A stretch of 41,322 nucleotides of DNA from Borrelia puertoricensis (GTDB lineage: Bacteria > Spirochaetota > Spirochaetia > Borreliales > Borreliaceae): NCBI RefSeq assembly GCF_023035875.1, contig NZ_CP075397.1, forward strand, positions 1 through 41,322, read 5' to 3'. The notes beneath the pieces were generated by a model. The model had not been told where the DNA came from, made no database searches, and was given only the letters and a program-made list of their open reading frames with translations. Made by a program: the position numbers and the translations under genes. Positions 1 through 7,001 of the stretch are shown here, one piece after another (position 1 is the stretch's first letter; every line of letters starts with the position of its first letter).

Positions 1-25
1 ATATTTATATGATATTAGTATAAAA
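1..25. other. Left hairpin telomere
   Basis: The first bases contain TATTAGTATAAA at 13-24, including the TAGTATA box at 16-22. Borrelia linear-replicon telomeres carry this box about 14 bases from the hairpin turn, where the telomere resolvase ResT acts. The same 12-mer occurs inverted at the other end of the window at nearly the same distance. Hairpin ends often lose a few bases in assembly, which could explain the 2-base difference in spacing. Confidence 0.8.
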
Positions 26-309
26 TTTCCCTTCAAAAAATAAAATATATGTTATACATTTTTCTGAAAAAGAAAATAATTATAAGATAATCTTGTACTA
101 TTTAACAATACTTCTATTTAAAAAAGGAATTAATACAAGAAACAAAACAAATGTTTAAGATTAAGGTTGCTCTTAAAGTGTTATTAGTTGTGATTTAATA
201 TTTAATTATAATCTTAAAGATAAATTCGTTAATTCACTTGATAAAAGTTATTTTGTATTGTATATTAACAAAGAGGCTGTTAAAAATTTTCTTCTGATAG
301 TGCTAATCA

Positions 310-540
310 AGATAATACCCTCTTTAACTATTTTCATGGTATTTTCAATATCAGTAAAATACTCCTCCTATATCACTTTTTTTAATCTCGGTCTCAGACA
401 CCAAGCATATCCAACACATTTACTTCAAATGATACAAAAACTGAAAAATCCTCTTTCCTAAATTAGCTATTGAGTTTAGAAACAAAGCTTTAAAACTTCC
501 TATATTATCTATACTTATCAAATCAAAGTCCATTAATAAA
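310..540 (-). pseudogene. Decayed vlp relic reading toward the left telomere
   Basis: Read on the minus strand, this stretch aligns with the 5' part of the group B vlp genes (compare 16590-16820 and 25220-25460). Recognisable pieces in order are a signal-peptide remnant (TTATTAATGGACTTT near 540-525), a match to the N-S-I-A-N-L-G-K segment (TCTAAACTCAATAGC then TAATTTAGG, near 480-455), and a match to the KKSDIG...FSDIEKTM...VKE segment (near 385-315). Many substitutions and indels destroy the frame. The part nearer the telomere no longer matches. A + strand frame at 258-461 is only its complement. Orientation toward the telomere is that of a relapsing-fever vmp expression site, so this may be a dead expression site or a stray archive copy. 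Confidence 0.75.
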
Positions 541-558
541 AACTTAAGATAATCAGAA

Positions 559-598
559 TGTCACTGTAGTATTTATTACAATAAATACTACAGTGACA
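559..598. repeat. Perfect 19-bp inverted repeat, 2-base spacer
   Basis: Arms at 559-577 and 580-598 (TGTCACTGTAGTATTTATT and its exact complement) are separated by AC. The element lies between the antisense vlp relic and the maintenance locus, just upstream of the relic's signal-peptide remnant. There is no T-run on either side, so it does not look like a terminator. It could be an operator, a centromere-like or origin element, or a cruciform site. Confidence 0.85.
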
Positions 599-759
599 AA
601 AAATTTTACCGAAGAAATGGTTATTAGAAATACTGTTAAAAGCGATATTTTACCCGAGAATGTTAAAAGTATCAACTCACTTATTAAAGGAATAAAAAAA
701 TCAATTAATAATTGTCTATAATAGCAAAGATAACTATATCACAGAAAACAAAAATATAA
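599..759 (+). other. Short open stretch, possibly a gene remnant
   Basis: A 34-codon frame runs from ATG 617 to TAA 719-721 (MVIRNTVKSDILPENVKSIN at its start). It is open upstream to about 600. I recognise no family, and there is no convincing ribosome binding site. It could be the tail of a decayed gene belonging to the same degenerate block as the PF50 relic that follows. Confidence 0.25.
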
Positions 760-1075
760 ATTCTTAAAAACTTTCAAAAAAAACATTAAAAATCCCAATA
801 AAAAATATATATATTCATTCAGTACAAAAAATGAGACAATTTTTAAAGAATTTGTTATTCTATCAAAAAAAAATACAGAAGTCCTTAATCATTACAAATA
901 TAGAAAAAAATGGATATTATACTATATAATATAATGTATTCGTATAATATTTAAATATAAAACGGATTTTTATTATATAAAACCTTACAAAACTTTTATT
1001 CTTTGCTAAGAAAAGATAAAATAAATTATGGAATATTAAAAATATTATTAGATATTACTATAAAAATTGCAAGAT
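760..1075 (+). pseudogene. Decayed PF50 (DUF226) plasmid-maintenance gene
   Basis: The sequence is clearly collinear with the 3' two thirds of the intact PF50 gene at 3389-3961. Shared landmarks include GTTATTCTATCAAAAAAA near 855, AATCATTACAAATA near 890, and CTTTTATTCT.TGCTAAGAAAAGATAAAATAAAT near 992-1026. Indels and stops break every frame. It sits directly upstream of parA, the place PF50 occupies in the common PF57-PF50-PF32-PF49 order, so it is probably the original PF50 of this locus, replaced by the copy further downstream. Confidence 0.8.
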
Positions 1076-1121
1076 AAACACATGTTTTACAATAAAATTT
1101 ATGCAAAGGAATGATAACCAA

Positions 1122-1892
1122 ATGGATAAAAAAAGAACAAAAATAATAACCATAGCATCAATTAAAGGGGGAGTAGGAAAGAGTACTTCTGCCATTCTTT
1201 TCTCTACTATTCTCTCCAAAAAATTTAGCGTCTTACTAATTGATATGGACGCTCAAGCAAGCCTCACAAGTTACTTTAATGAATATCTTGAAAAAACACG
1301 AATCAATGTAGAAAATATAAATATATATGAAATCTTACAAAAAAATCTGGATATTAATAATAGTATTTGCAATATAAATCAAAATTTAGATTTTATCCCT
1401 AGTTACTTAAACTTACACTTTTTTAATAATGATAATTTACCATTCAAAGAAACCAGACTAAAAAAAGCACTTTATTTTATTAAAAATACTTATGATTACA
1501 TAATAATTGATACTAATCCAAGCCTAGATTTTACACTAATTAATGCTCTTGTTGTTTCTAATTTTGTTATATCTCCAATTCCCGCCGAAAAATGGTCTAT
1601 AGAAAGCCTAGAAGCACTTAACTTTAAAGTTAAACAATTGGACCTAAACTTACCCATCTACATATTAAACACCAGACTTAAAAATAACAATTCAAATAAA
1701 TTTTACCTAGATATTCTAAAACAAAATTCTAATTTTATTGGATCTATAAGAGAGAGAGAGGATTTAAATAAAAGAATTGCACAAAATATTGGCTTTTCTT
1801 TAAACGAAGACTACATATCAGACTACAAAAAAGCATTAAAAAATTTGTTCGGTGCCGAACAAATTTCAGGAAGATCATATGAAGAAAAATAA
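1122..1892 (+). CDS. ParA-family plasmid partition ATPase (PF32)
   Basis: This 256-residue protein is the partition ATPase of Borrelia plasmids; it acts on plasmid DNA to distribute copies at cell division and its sequence type determines plasmid compatibility. The deviant Walker A motif KGGVGKST is at residues 15-22, followed by the LLIDMDAQAS segment and a Walker B-like YIIIDTNPS. I chose ATG 1122 because it gives the usual PF32 start MDKK and has AAAGGA 11 bases upstream; an in-frame ATG at 1101 would overlap that binding site. The 3' end overlaps the PF49 gene by 14 bases and contains a perfect inverted repeat. Low G+C and codon use match the other maintenance genes. Confidence 0.95.
   Translation: MDKKRTKIITIASIKGGVGKSTSAILFSTILSKKFSVLLIDMDAQASLTSYFNEYLEKTRINVENINIYEILQKNLDINNSICNINQNLDFIPSYLNLHFFNNDNLPFKETRLKKALYFIKNTYDYIIIDTNPSLDFTLINALVVSNFVISPIPAEKWSIESLEALNFKVKQLDLNLPIYILNTRLKNNNSNKFYLDILKQNSNFIGSIREREDLNKRIAQNIGFSLNEDYISDYKKALKNLFGAEQISGRSYEEK
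1841..1866. repeat. Perfect 12-bp inverted repeat at the parA/PF49 junction
   Basis: AAATTTGTTCGG (1841-1852) and CCGAACAAATTT (1855-1866) form an exact inverted repeat with a 2-base centre. It lies inside the last codons of parA, immediately before the PF49 ribosome binding site AGGAAG (1868-1873). In RNA it would form a stem next to that site; in DNA it is a candidate binding site for a partition protein. Confidence 0.85.
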
Positions 1893-2451
1893 ATTTAAAC
1901 TAAATAAAAGGATTATTGAAAAAAACAACTCTCTCCAAAAAAATACTAATGATATAAATATACAAACTTACGAAAAATTAAAAGCAAAACTTAAAATAAA
2001 CTTACAAGAAGATATCTACAACAAAATAGAAACCATGAAAATATTAAAAGAAATTAATGACAAAAAACTATTCAAATTAGACGGTTATAAAAACTTTAGC
2101 ACATTTATCAAAAATTATAATCTAGCCAGAACCCAAGTTTATGCATATCTAGCTATTGCAGAAGGGCTCAAGAACAACTTAATCAACGAAGAATCCATAA
2201 TTGAAAAAGGAATAATGAACACATATTTTTTTCTATCAACTAAAGAAACTCAAAAAAAACAAAAGACATCGAATTTAATCAAATCAATTAAACTGAAACT
2301 TAAAAACCAAGATGCTTACAACTTTTACAAAACAAACCAACAATTCACATGTTTCCTTATGGAAAGGATCTTTATTCAAGACAAAGAATACATAAAAAAA
2401 ATAAAAAAAGACTTTGAAAAAAGTCTGGCAAAATCTAAAAAACAAACATGA
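1879..2451 (+). CDS. PF49 plasmid partition/maintenance protein
   Basis: A 190-residue basic protein of the Borrelia paralogous family 49, found next to PF32 on most Borrelia plasmids and thought to act with ParA in segregation. The conserved core runs from about residue 38 to 120 and includes IETMKILKEIN, KLFKLDGYKNFSTF and ARTQVYAYLAIAEGL, a segment that looks like a helix-turn-helix. Start ATG 1879 has AGGAAG five bases upstream. A GTG at 1852 is in frame but lies in the inverted repeat and lacks a binding site. Overlap with parA indicates translational coupling. Confidence 0.9.
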   Translation: MKKNKFKLNKRIIEKNNSLQKNTNDINIQTYEKLKAKLKINLQEDIYNKIETMKILKEINDKKLFKLDGYKNFSTFIKNYNLARTQVYAYLAIAEGLKNNLINEESIIEKGIMNTYFFLSTKETQKKQKTSNLIKSIKLKLKNQDAYNFYKTNQQFTCFLMERIFIQDKEYIKKIKKDFEKSLAKSKKQT

Positions 2452-2591
2452 AAATTCAATAGTTTAGTTATTATTTTAAACAAACACTGATTCGCCATGA
2501 AAAATTTACTAAGCAAAAAAAATATATTATTGACAAAATATAATATTTCATATACAATATACCCACAGCTTTTTTTGAAGGGGTAAATCAA

Positions 2592-3359
2592 TTGAAAATC
2601 TTAAAAAAATCTCATAACAAAGAACAAAAAAAATTTAATAAGCATCAACATAAGTTGATAGTGCTAATATCAACACTAAATTACATGAACTTAAATTTAA
2701 AAAAGTATACCCAAAGCAATATACTTTACTACTTTAATAATAATCTGAAAAGAAATGGTCAAAAAATTATAAAGATTAAAACACTACAAAGCTACTTATA
2801 CAAATTAGAAAAAGAATTACAGATAACTATTAACTACTATAAACATCTAGGAAAGAACTATGGAACAGAAATTTATTATCAACTCAAATATCCAAAAAAT
2901 AAATGTTATCATAAAATAAACTTATACTTTAAAATAAAAAGAGAAAAAAAATTCAATGAAAGAGTTCATAAATATCTGTGTTCAAAAAATATCAATGAAG
3001 AAAAATGGGAGTGTATAAGTAATATATATAATAATATATATAACATGAAAACAAAAGAAAAATTAAATAAAACACACAAAAATCACAAATACAAAACCAA
3101 TAAATTAAGTACAAACAAAAAATACAAAGATCAAAACAAAACAATAAAGTCAATAAAGGGATTAAATAAAAACACTAAAGACAATATTAGAAATAATATA
3201 TTCAGCATATTACTTGAACAATTAAAGCAAAAAGCGGACACCAAAACCTTAGTGCCAATATTAAAGCACTATCTAGATAAAACAAACAATTTAAATTATG
3301 ACAAAATAATTAACAATCAATACTACTATGATCTCCTAGAAATACTAGGCAAATCCTAA
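2592..3359 (+). CDS. PF57/62 plasmid replication protein (Borrelia ORF-A family)
   Basis: This 255-residue lysine-rich protein belongs to the family that is the replication determinant of Borrelia plasmids; in lp25 the homologue (BBE21) suffices for replication with adjacent DNA. Family features are the N-terminal HQHKLIVLISTLNYMN segment and the IKTLQSYLYKLEKEL and TEIYYQLKYPK motifs. It begins at TTG 2592 behind a strong GAAGGGG site at 2577-2583; the next ATG is well inside the conserved region. It follows PF49 after 140 bases and precedes PF50 by 29, so it probably shares a transcript with PF50. Confidence 0.88.
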   Translation: MKILKKSHNKEQKKFNKHQHKLIVLISTLNYMNLNLKKYTQSNILYYFNNNLKRNGQKIIKIKTLQSYLYKLEKELQITINYYKHLGKNYGTEIYYQLKYPKNKCYHKINLYFKIKREKKFNERVHKYLCSKNINEEKWECISNIYNNIYNMKTKEKLNKTHKNHKYKTNKLSTNKKYKDQNKTIKSIKGLNKNTKDNIRNNIFSILLEQLKQKADTKTLVPILKHYLDKTNNLNYDKIINNQYYYDLLEILGKS

Positions 3360-3388
3360 ATTAATTATTTTAAGTCTAAGGAATAAAA

Positions 3389-3961
3389 ATGGACAATTTG
3401 TTTAAGCAACTGAAAAAAAAAGCAAAAACTCTAAAATTAAATACATCTCAAGCAAATGTCAAGAATATATTCGATAAAATAGAAAAGATAGAAGGAAAAA
3501 AAATATATCACACAAAACTATTTAATGACTTTTATATATTTGGTGTAAACAGAAAACAAAAACAAAAGTTCTTAATAGCACTTAAAAAATACTCAAATCC
3601 CAACAAAGAAAAAAAAATATACACATTTCATTTATTCAGTGTCAAAGAAAAAGATGATTTCCTAGGAATTCGTTATTCTATCAAAAAAATACAGAAGCCT
3701 TTAATAATTACAAATACAGAAAAAAATGAGTCTTATACCATAAGATGGTGCGTCTGTATGGAATTTAGATTTAAGACAGGTTCCATTATATGTTATCTTA
3801 CGAACTTTTATTCTCTGCTAAGAAAAGATAAAATAAATACTGAATATTACAAGAAACTATTAAACATTACTTTAGAAATTGAAAAACAAGTATATGCTTT
3901 CTATAACAAGAATTTAACCGGTGAAATAATAACTAAATGGATAGAGAAAAAACAAAAATAA
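3389..3961 (+). CDS. PF50 plasmid-maintenance protein (DUF226)
   Basis: A 190-residue member of the DUF226/PF50 family that accompanies PF32 and PF57 on Borrelia plasmids. Typical landmarks are IYHTKLFNDFYIFGVN (about residues 38-53), FHLFSVKEKDDFLGIRY (about 79-95), EFRFKTGSIICYL and the C-terminal IEKQVYAFYNKNL...KWIEKKQK. Start ATG 3389 has AAGGA about seven bases upstream. Its molecular role is not established; partition or replication control is the usual assumption. A decayed paralogue lies upstream of parA at 760-1075. Confidence 0.92.
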   Translation: MDNLFKQLKKKAKTLKLNTSQANVKNIFDKIEKIEGKKIYHTKLFNDFYIFGVNRKQKQKFLIALKKYSNPNKEKKIYTFHLFSVKEKDDFLGIRYSIKKIQKPLIITNTEKNESYTIRWCVCMEFRFKTGSIICYLTNFYSLLRKDKINTEYYKKLLNITLEIEKQVYAFYNKNLTGEIITKWIEKKQK

Positions 3962-4182
3962 TCCTAATGTTTATAACATCAATTGAGAAAAAAATAAAAG
4001 GAAAGGAGCTTTTTGTCCATTATTTTCCCTTATATTACCTAAAAAACCAGTATTTCACCGACTTGTACAAATATACAAGCAAGTCTTACAATTCATTTTA
4101 GCAAATATTTTAAAAAAATACAGGTTAATTTAAAAAACACAAAATTAGTAAAAATTATTTCTTTCATTTTAAATATAGATAT

Positions 4183-4210
4183 TTGAAAATCAACAGAATT
4201 GTTGTATAAT
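4183..4210 (+). promoter_or_regulatory. Sigma-70-type promoter
   Basis: TTGAAA (4183-4188) and TATAAT (4205-4210) are 16 bases apart, a near-consensus housekeeping promoter. Transcription from about 4217 would run through the 26-bp hairpin at 4270-4323. No ribosome binding site precedes the only open frame (TTG 4222), so the product may be a small untranslated RNA. Confidence 0.6.
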
Positions 4211-4269
4211 CTATTTAAGATTTGATACATTTACGTATCACTCTTTCAGAAAAAGAAATTATAAAACCA

Positions 4270-4323
4270 ATTAAAGGTTTTGTTAGAGGTTTTAATTTTA
4301 AAACTTCTAACAAAACCTTTAAT
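4270..4323. repeat. 26-bp inverted repeat, 2-base spacer
   Basis: Arms at 4270-4295 and 4298-4323 match at 25 of 26 positions; the single difference is a G-U pair in RNA. It lies about 53 bases downstream of a predicted transcription start. Possible roles are a structured small RNA, a replication-origin element or a transcription stop. Confidence 0.85.
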
Positions 4324-4537
4324 TTTTTATTACTAAATAATCATAATGTCTTAGAAAAGTCAATATTAGATGTTCTATTTTCAGTTTTAGCATATCTAAA
4401 GTTTGACCAATAAGATGTATTTCTATGAATTGTATTAAAAATGAATTACTACCATAATCAACAAAGCAAGTAATTCAATAAAAAAAGAACTTTTCCAAAA
4501 GGATACAAATAGACTTTATATATTTATGAATTAAAAG

Positions 4538-4576
4538 AAGGTAAATGAACCCTATACAATGGGGCTCATTTACCTT
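4538..4576. terminator. 15-bp hairpin, possible terminator
   Basis: AAGGTAAATGAACCC (4538-4552) pairs with GGGCTCATTTACCTT (4562-4576), one mismatch, around a 9-base loop. The G+C-containing stem stands out from its A+T-rich surroundings. No T-run follows on the + strand, so termination is plausible but not certain. Confidence 0.5.
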
Positions 4577-5183
4577 AAATAACACAAAACCTTTAAGAAG
4601 AGCTGACATTAATATTATTTGAATAAAAACGAACAAAGATATCGTTAAGATTATTGACCATTATCAAAGATAAATTTTTCTTTATATTGAGACTTTATAT
4701 CATAATTTTGTAAGTCCGATATGATGTTTTACAAAATTAGAGTGTTCATTTAATTAAACATAAAGTTTATGAAGAACAATAAAACCTCAAGATTAAATTT
4801 GGCTATAAAATATGAAAAACCATTTGATACATAAGTTAGAAGTTCTAGAATGTTATATTATGGTGGAAAATATCATATTAATGCCCGAAGACTTTTTGAG
4901 ATGCTTAACTCTTAGCTTGCTTAGATTTAAAAATAGTGAAAAACATTTTACATGTCTTATTGTTTTAATTTTATTTTTCTTATGTATTAAATAATTAGCT
5001 ATATATAATTTTGATATAGCAAATATTCTTAAAGCAATCAAATTAATAAATTTGAGATTATTAATTGTAATATTAAAGGTATTTTTGTATTTTGAAGCAG
5101 ATTATTATCCTATGATAACTTATAGGATACAGAATTTAAGTGTTTTTAATTTTTTATTCTTATGTTCAAATTACAGTTTTGTA

Positions 5184-5198
5184 TCATATCAGATATGA
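5184..5198. promoter_or_regulatory. Operator-like palindrome upstream of pncA
   Basis: TCATATC and GATATGA flank a single A, giving a perfect 7-bp dyad 46 bases before the pncA start codon. Position and symmetry fit a repressor or activator site; no regulator is identified. Confidence 0.4.
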
Positions 5199-5244
5199 GT
5201 GACGGTATTTTAAAATAACAATCTTAGTACTGTGAGGAGAGATT

Positions 5245-5874
5245 ATGATGAGTTTAATGGGAAGAACCTCTTTTAGTTTAAATTTAAAGAAAGCGGCATT
5301 AATTTTAGTAGATATCCAAAATGATTTTTTGGAGTCAGGGACTCTTTCTGTTCCTCAAGGTAATGAGATTATTCCCTTGATAAATCAACTTCAAAAATAC
5401 TTTGAACACATTGTTGCAACTAAGGATTGGCATTGTGAGAATCATGTAAGTTTTTTGAGTGATTCTAATTGTCAAGGTTGGCCTAAGCATTGTGTAAAAA
5501 ATACATGGGGAGCAGAATTTCCAAAAGATTTAAATATTGATAAAGTGAAGGCTGTTTTTTTAAAGGGACAGGATGAGAATTATGACAGTTACAGTGGATT
5601 TTATGATGATTCTTGTAAGAAAAAATTAACAGGTCTTTTGGATTATCTTCAATTCAATGGAATTGATGCAGTGTTTATAGTAGGCTTAGCGTTAGACTTT
5701 TGTGTAAAGGAAACAATAATTGATGCCCATAATTTAGGATTTCGGTCTTATTTAATAACCGATGCTACAAGAAGTATTTCTTCTTTTCCTGAACTAATAA
5801 TTATGGAGCTTGAAAAGCTTGGTATATTAACCTGTTTGGCTAGAGACATTTTTAATAATTTTAGTTTACTGTAG
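5245..5874 (+). CDS. pncA: Nicotinamidase
   Basis: A cytoplasmic enzyme of 209 residues that hydrolyses nicotinamide to nicotinate for NAD salvage. The cysteine-hydrolase triad is visible as D23 (VDIQNDF), K107 (FLKG) and C153 (LDFCV); metal ligands are D61 and H63 (KDWH), H67 and H82 (WPKHCV). GAGGAGA lies just before the tandem ATGs at 5245 and 5248; either could be used. In B. burgdorferi the plasmid-borne copy (BBE22 on lp25) lies next to the PF57 gene BBE21 and is required for mammalian infection. The same neighbourhood here suggests this plasmid is conserved for the same reason. Confidence 0.95.
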   Translation: MMSLMGRTSFSLNLKKAALILVDIQNDFLESGTLSVPQGNEIIPLINQLQKYFEHIVATKDWHCENHVSFLSDSNCQGWPKHCVKNTWGAEFPKDLNIDKVKAVFLKGQDENYDSYSGFYDDSCKKKLTGLLDYLQFNGIDAVFIVGLALDFCVKETIIDAHNLGFRSYLITDATRSISSFPELIIMELEKLGILTCLARDIFNNFSLL

Positions 5875-6011
5875 CCTTCAGGAAGTTGAAATTTATATAT
5901 TTACATTCTATCTGTCTTTATTGATATCATAAATTCAATCACGAATGTTTTCTAAAGGATTTTATATGCACGTGTGTATAGTGTTTATATATTGAGGGTA
6001 CCTTAAGGTTA

Positions 6012-6040
6012 TTGAGAATGAAAGTTTTAAAATTTATAAT
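6012..6040 (+). promoter_or_regulatory. Sigma-70 promoter of the 6069 lipoprotein gene
   Basis: TTGAGA (6012-6017) and TATAAT (6035-6040) are separated by 17 bases. The predicted start of transcription near 6047 leaves a leader of only about 22 bases before ATG 6069. Confidence 0.7.
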
Positions 6041-6048
6041 TTTGTAGT

Positions 6049-6066
6049 ACAATGAAAAATCATTGT
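6049..6066 (+). promoter_or_regulatory. Hairpin filling the 5' leader
   Basis: ACAATGA (6049-6055) and TCATTGT (6060-6066) pair around an AAAA loop, ending two bases before the start codon at 6069. There is no purine-rich ribosome binding site in this leader, which is unusual for this plasmid, so the stem may affect translation. Confidence 0.45.
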
Positions 6067-6068
6067 TT

Positions 6069-7001
6069 ATGAGTGTTAAGATAAATTTTTCGGGTATTGT
6101 TATTTGTTTATTTATTACCTTAAATGGTTGTAGTGTGGATAAAAAAGATAATGTAAGTATCCGATCTTACGAAGATGGTTTAAATCTGCTTTTGGACAGC
6201 AATTATTTTGAGCAGAATGATACCCATGTAGACAAATCTGTTTGGCAACATGCTAAAGATAGTAAGAAACAAATAGGAAAAAATAATCTTAATCAAACTG
6301 ACATAGACAATAATGATCAAGGAGCAATTAAAAAAGGAGTGTTAAATGATTATATAGATGATCAAGAAGTTGCAAAAGTAGACATTTTGGAAGTGGAAAG
6401 GTTAAATGGTTATCTGTTACAGGATAGTGCATTATTTCCCGTACAAAGTGATATAGATTGTATAGGTGAACGAGTAATTGTAAATGAGGATTTTGAGCAC
6501 AATAATATGGTATCAAAAATAATTTTGGAACAAGATTCATTAGAAAGTTGTAAGAAAAGATTGGAAAACAATCTAAATGAAGTACAGAAAGAAGCATTAG
6601 AATTTTTGGAAAAAGCTTTGGCTAGTAAAGTTGATAAATTAAATAGAATTTTAGTATTAGATGAAGATGAAATCAAAAATATGCTTAATATAATCAGTAG
6701 AAATTTAAACAGTATAAGGGAACTTGAATCTGTTAATGAGCTTATTTTAGATTTTGAGAATTTAGATAACGGAGAACTTACATTTAAGATGAATGATGAG
6801 GTAAAAGTAGAATATACAGAAGTGAAAAATGATCTAAGAGAAAAAATTGAACTTTCATTAGATGATTATTTATCTGTGATAGATGCTCATTTCAATGATG
6901 ATGATATAAGATCTAGTGTAGATAATATCAATTCCATTGAAATTTTATCACCTTCGTTTGATTATAAATTTTCTGAATCTTCTCTTATAAGAGAAGATTA
7001 A
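6069..7001 (+). CDS. Lipoprotein of unknown function with an Mlp-like segment
   Basis: This 310-residue protein has a lipoprotein signal peptide ending in the lipobox LNGC (Cys21), so it is probably an outer-surface or periplasmic lipoprotein. The mature part is acidic and predicted helical. Around residues 175-215 the pattern EALEFLEKAL...KLNRI...EDEIKNML resembles the conserved core of Mlp lipoproteins (compare TNLQFLKDALGDDNKFNRF of the mlp gene in this window). No other family is recognised. I take ATG 6069; a TTG two codons upstream falls inside the leader hairpin. It has its own promoter and lies 194 bases after pncA. Confidence 0.75.
   Translation: MSVKINFSGIVICLFITLNGCSVDKKDNVSIRSYEDGLNLLLDSNYFEQNDTHVDKSVWQHAKDSKKQIGKNNLNQTDIDNNDQGAIKKGVLNDYIDDQEVAKVDILEVERLNGYLLQDSALFPVQSDIDCIGERVIVNEDFEHNNMVSKIILEQDSLESCKKRLENNLNEVQKEALEFLEKALASKVDKLNRILVLDEDEIKNMLNIISRNLNSIRELESVNELILDFENLDNGELTFKMNDEVKVEYTEVKNDLREKIELSLDDYLSVIDAHFNDDDIRSSVDNINSIEILSPSFDYKFSESSLIRED

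Larger units (their letters stand above)
3962..5244. other. Long non-coding region between PF50 and pncA
   Basis: About 1.3 kb without a convincing gene. It contains a good promoter (4183-4210), a 26-bp hairpin (4270-4323), a 15-bp hairpin (4538-4576), an 8-bp inverted repeat TATCCTAT/ATAGGATA (5106-5113 and 5122-5129) and a palindrome before pncA. Short frames at 4222-4413 (63 codons, spanning the hairpin) and 4812-4994 (60 codons) lack ribosome binding sites and known motifs. By analogy with other Borrelia plasmids, DNA next to PF57 may include the replication origin. Confidence 0.6.

Noticed and set aside
258..461. 67-codon + strand frame in the left subtelomere
   Set aside because: It is the complement of the decayed vlp; no ribosome binding site and the minus-strand homology explains the sequence.
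4812..4994. 60-codon frame between PF50 and pncA
   Set aside because: No ribosome binding site, an overlapping antisense frame of equal length, and no recognisable features.
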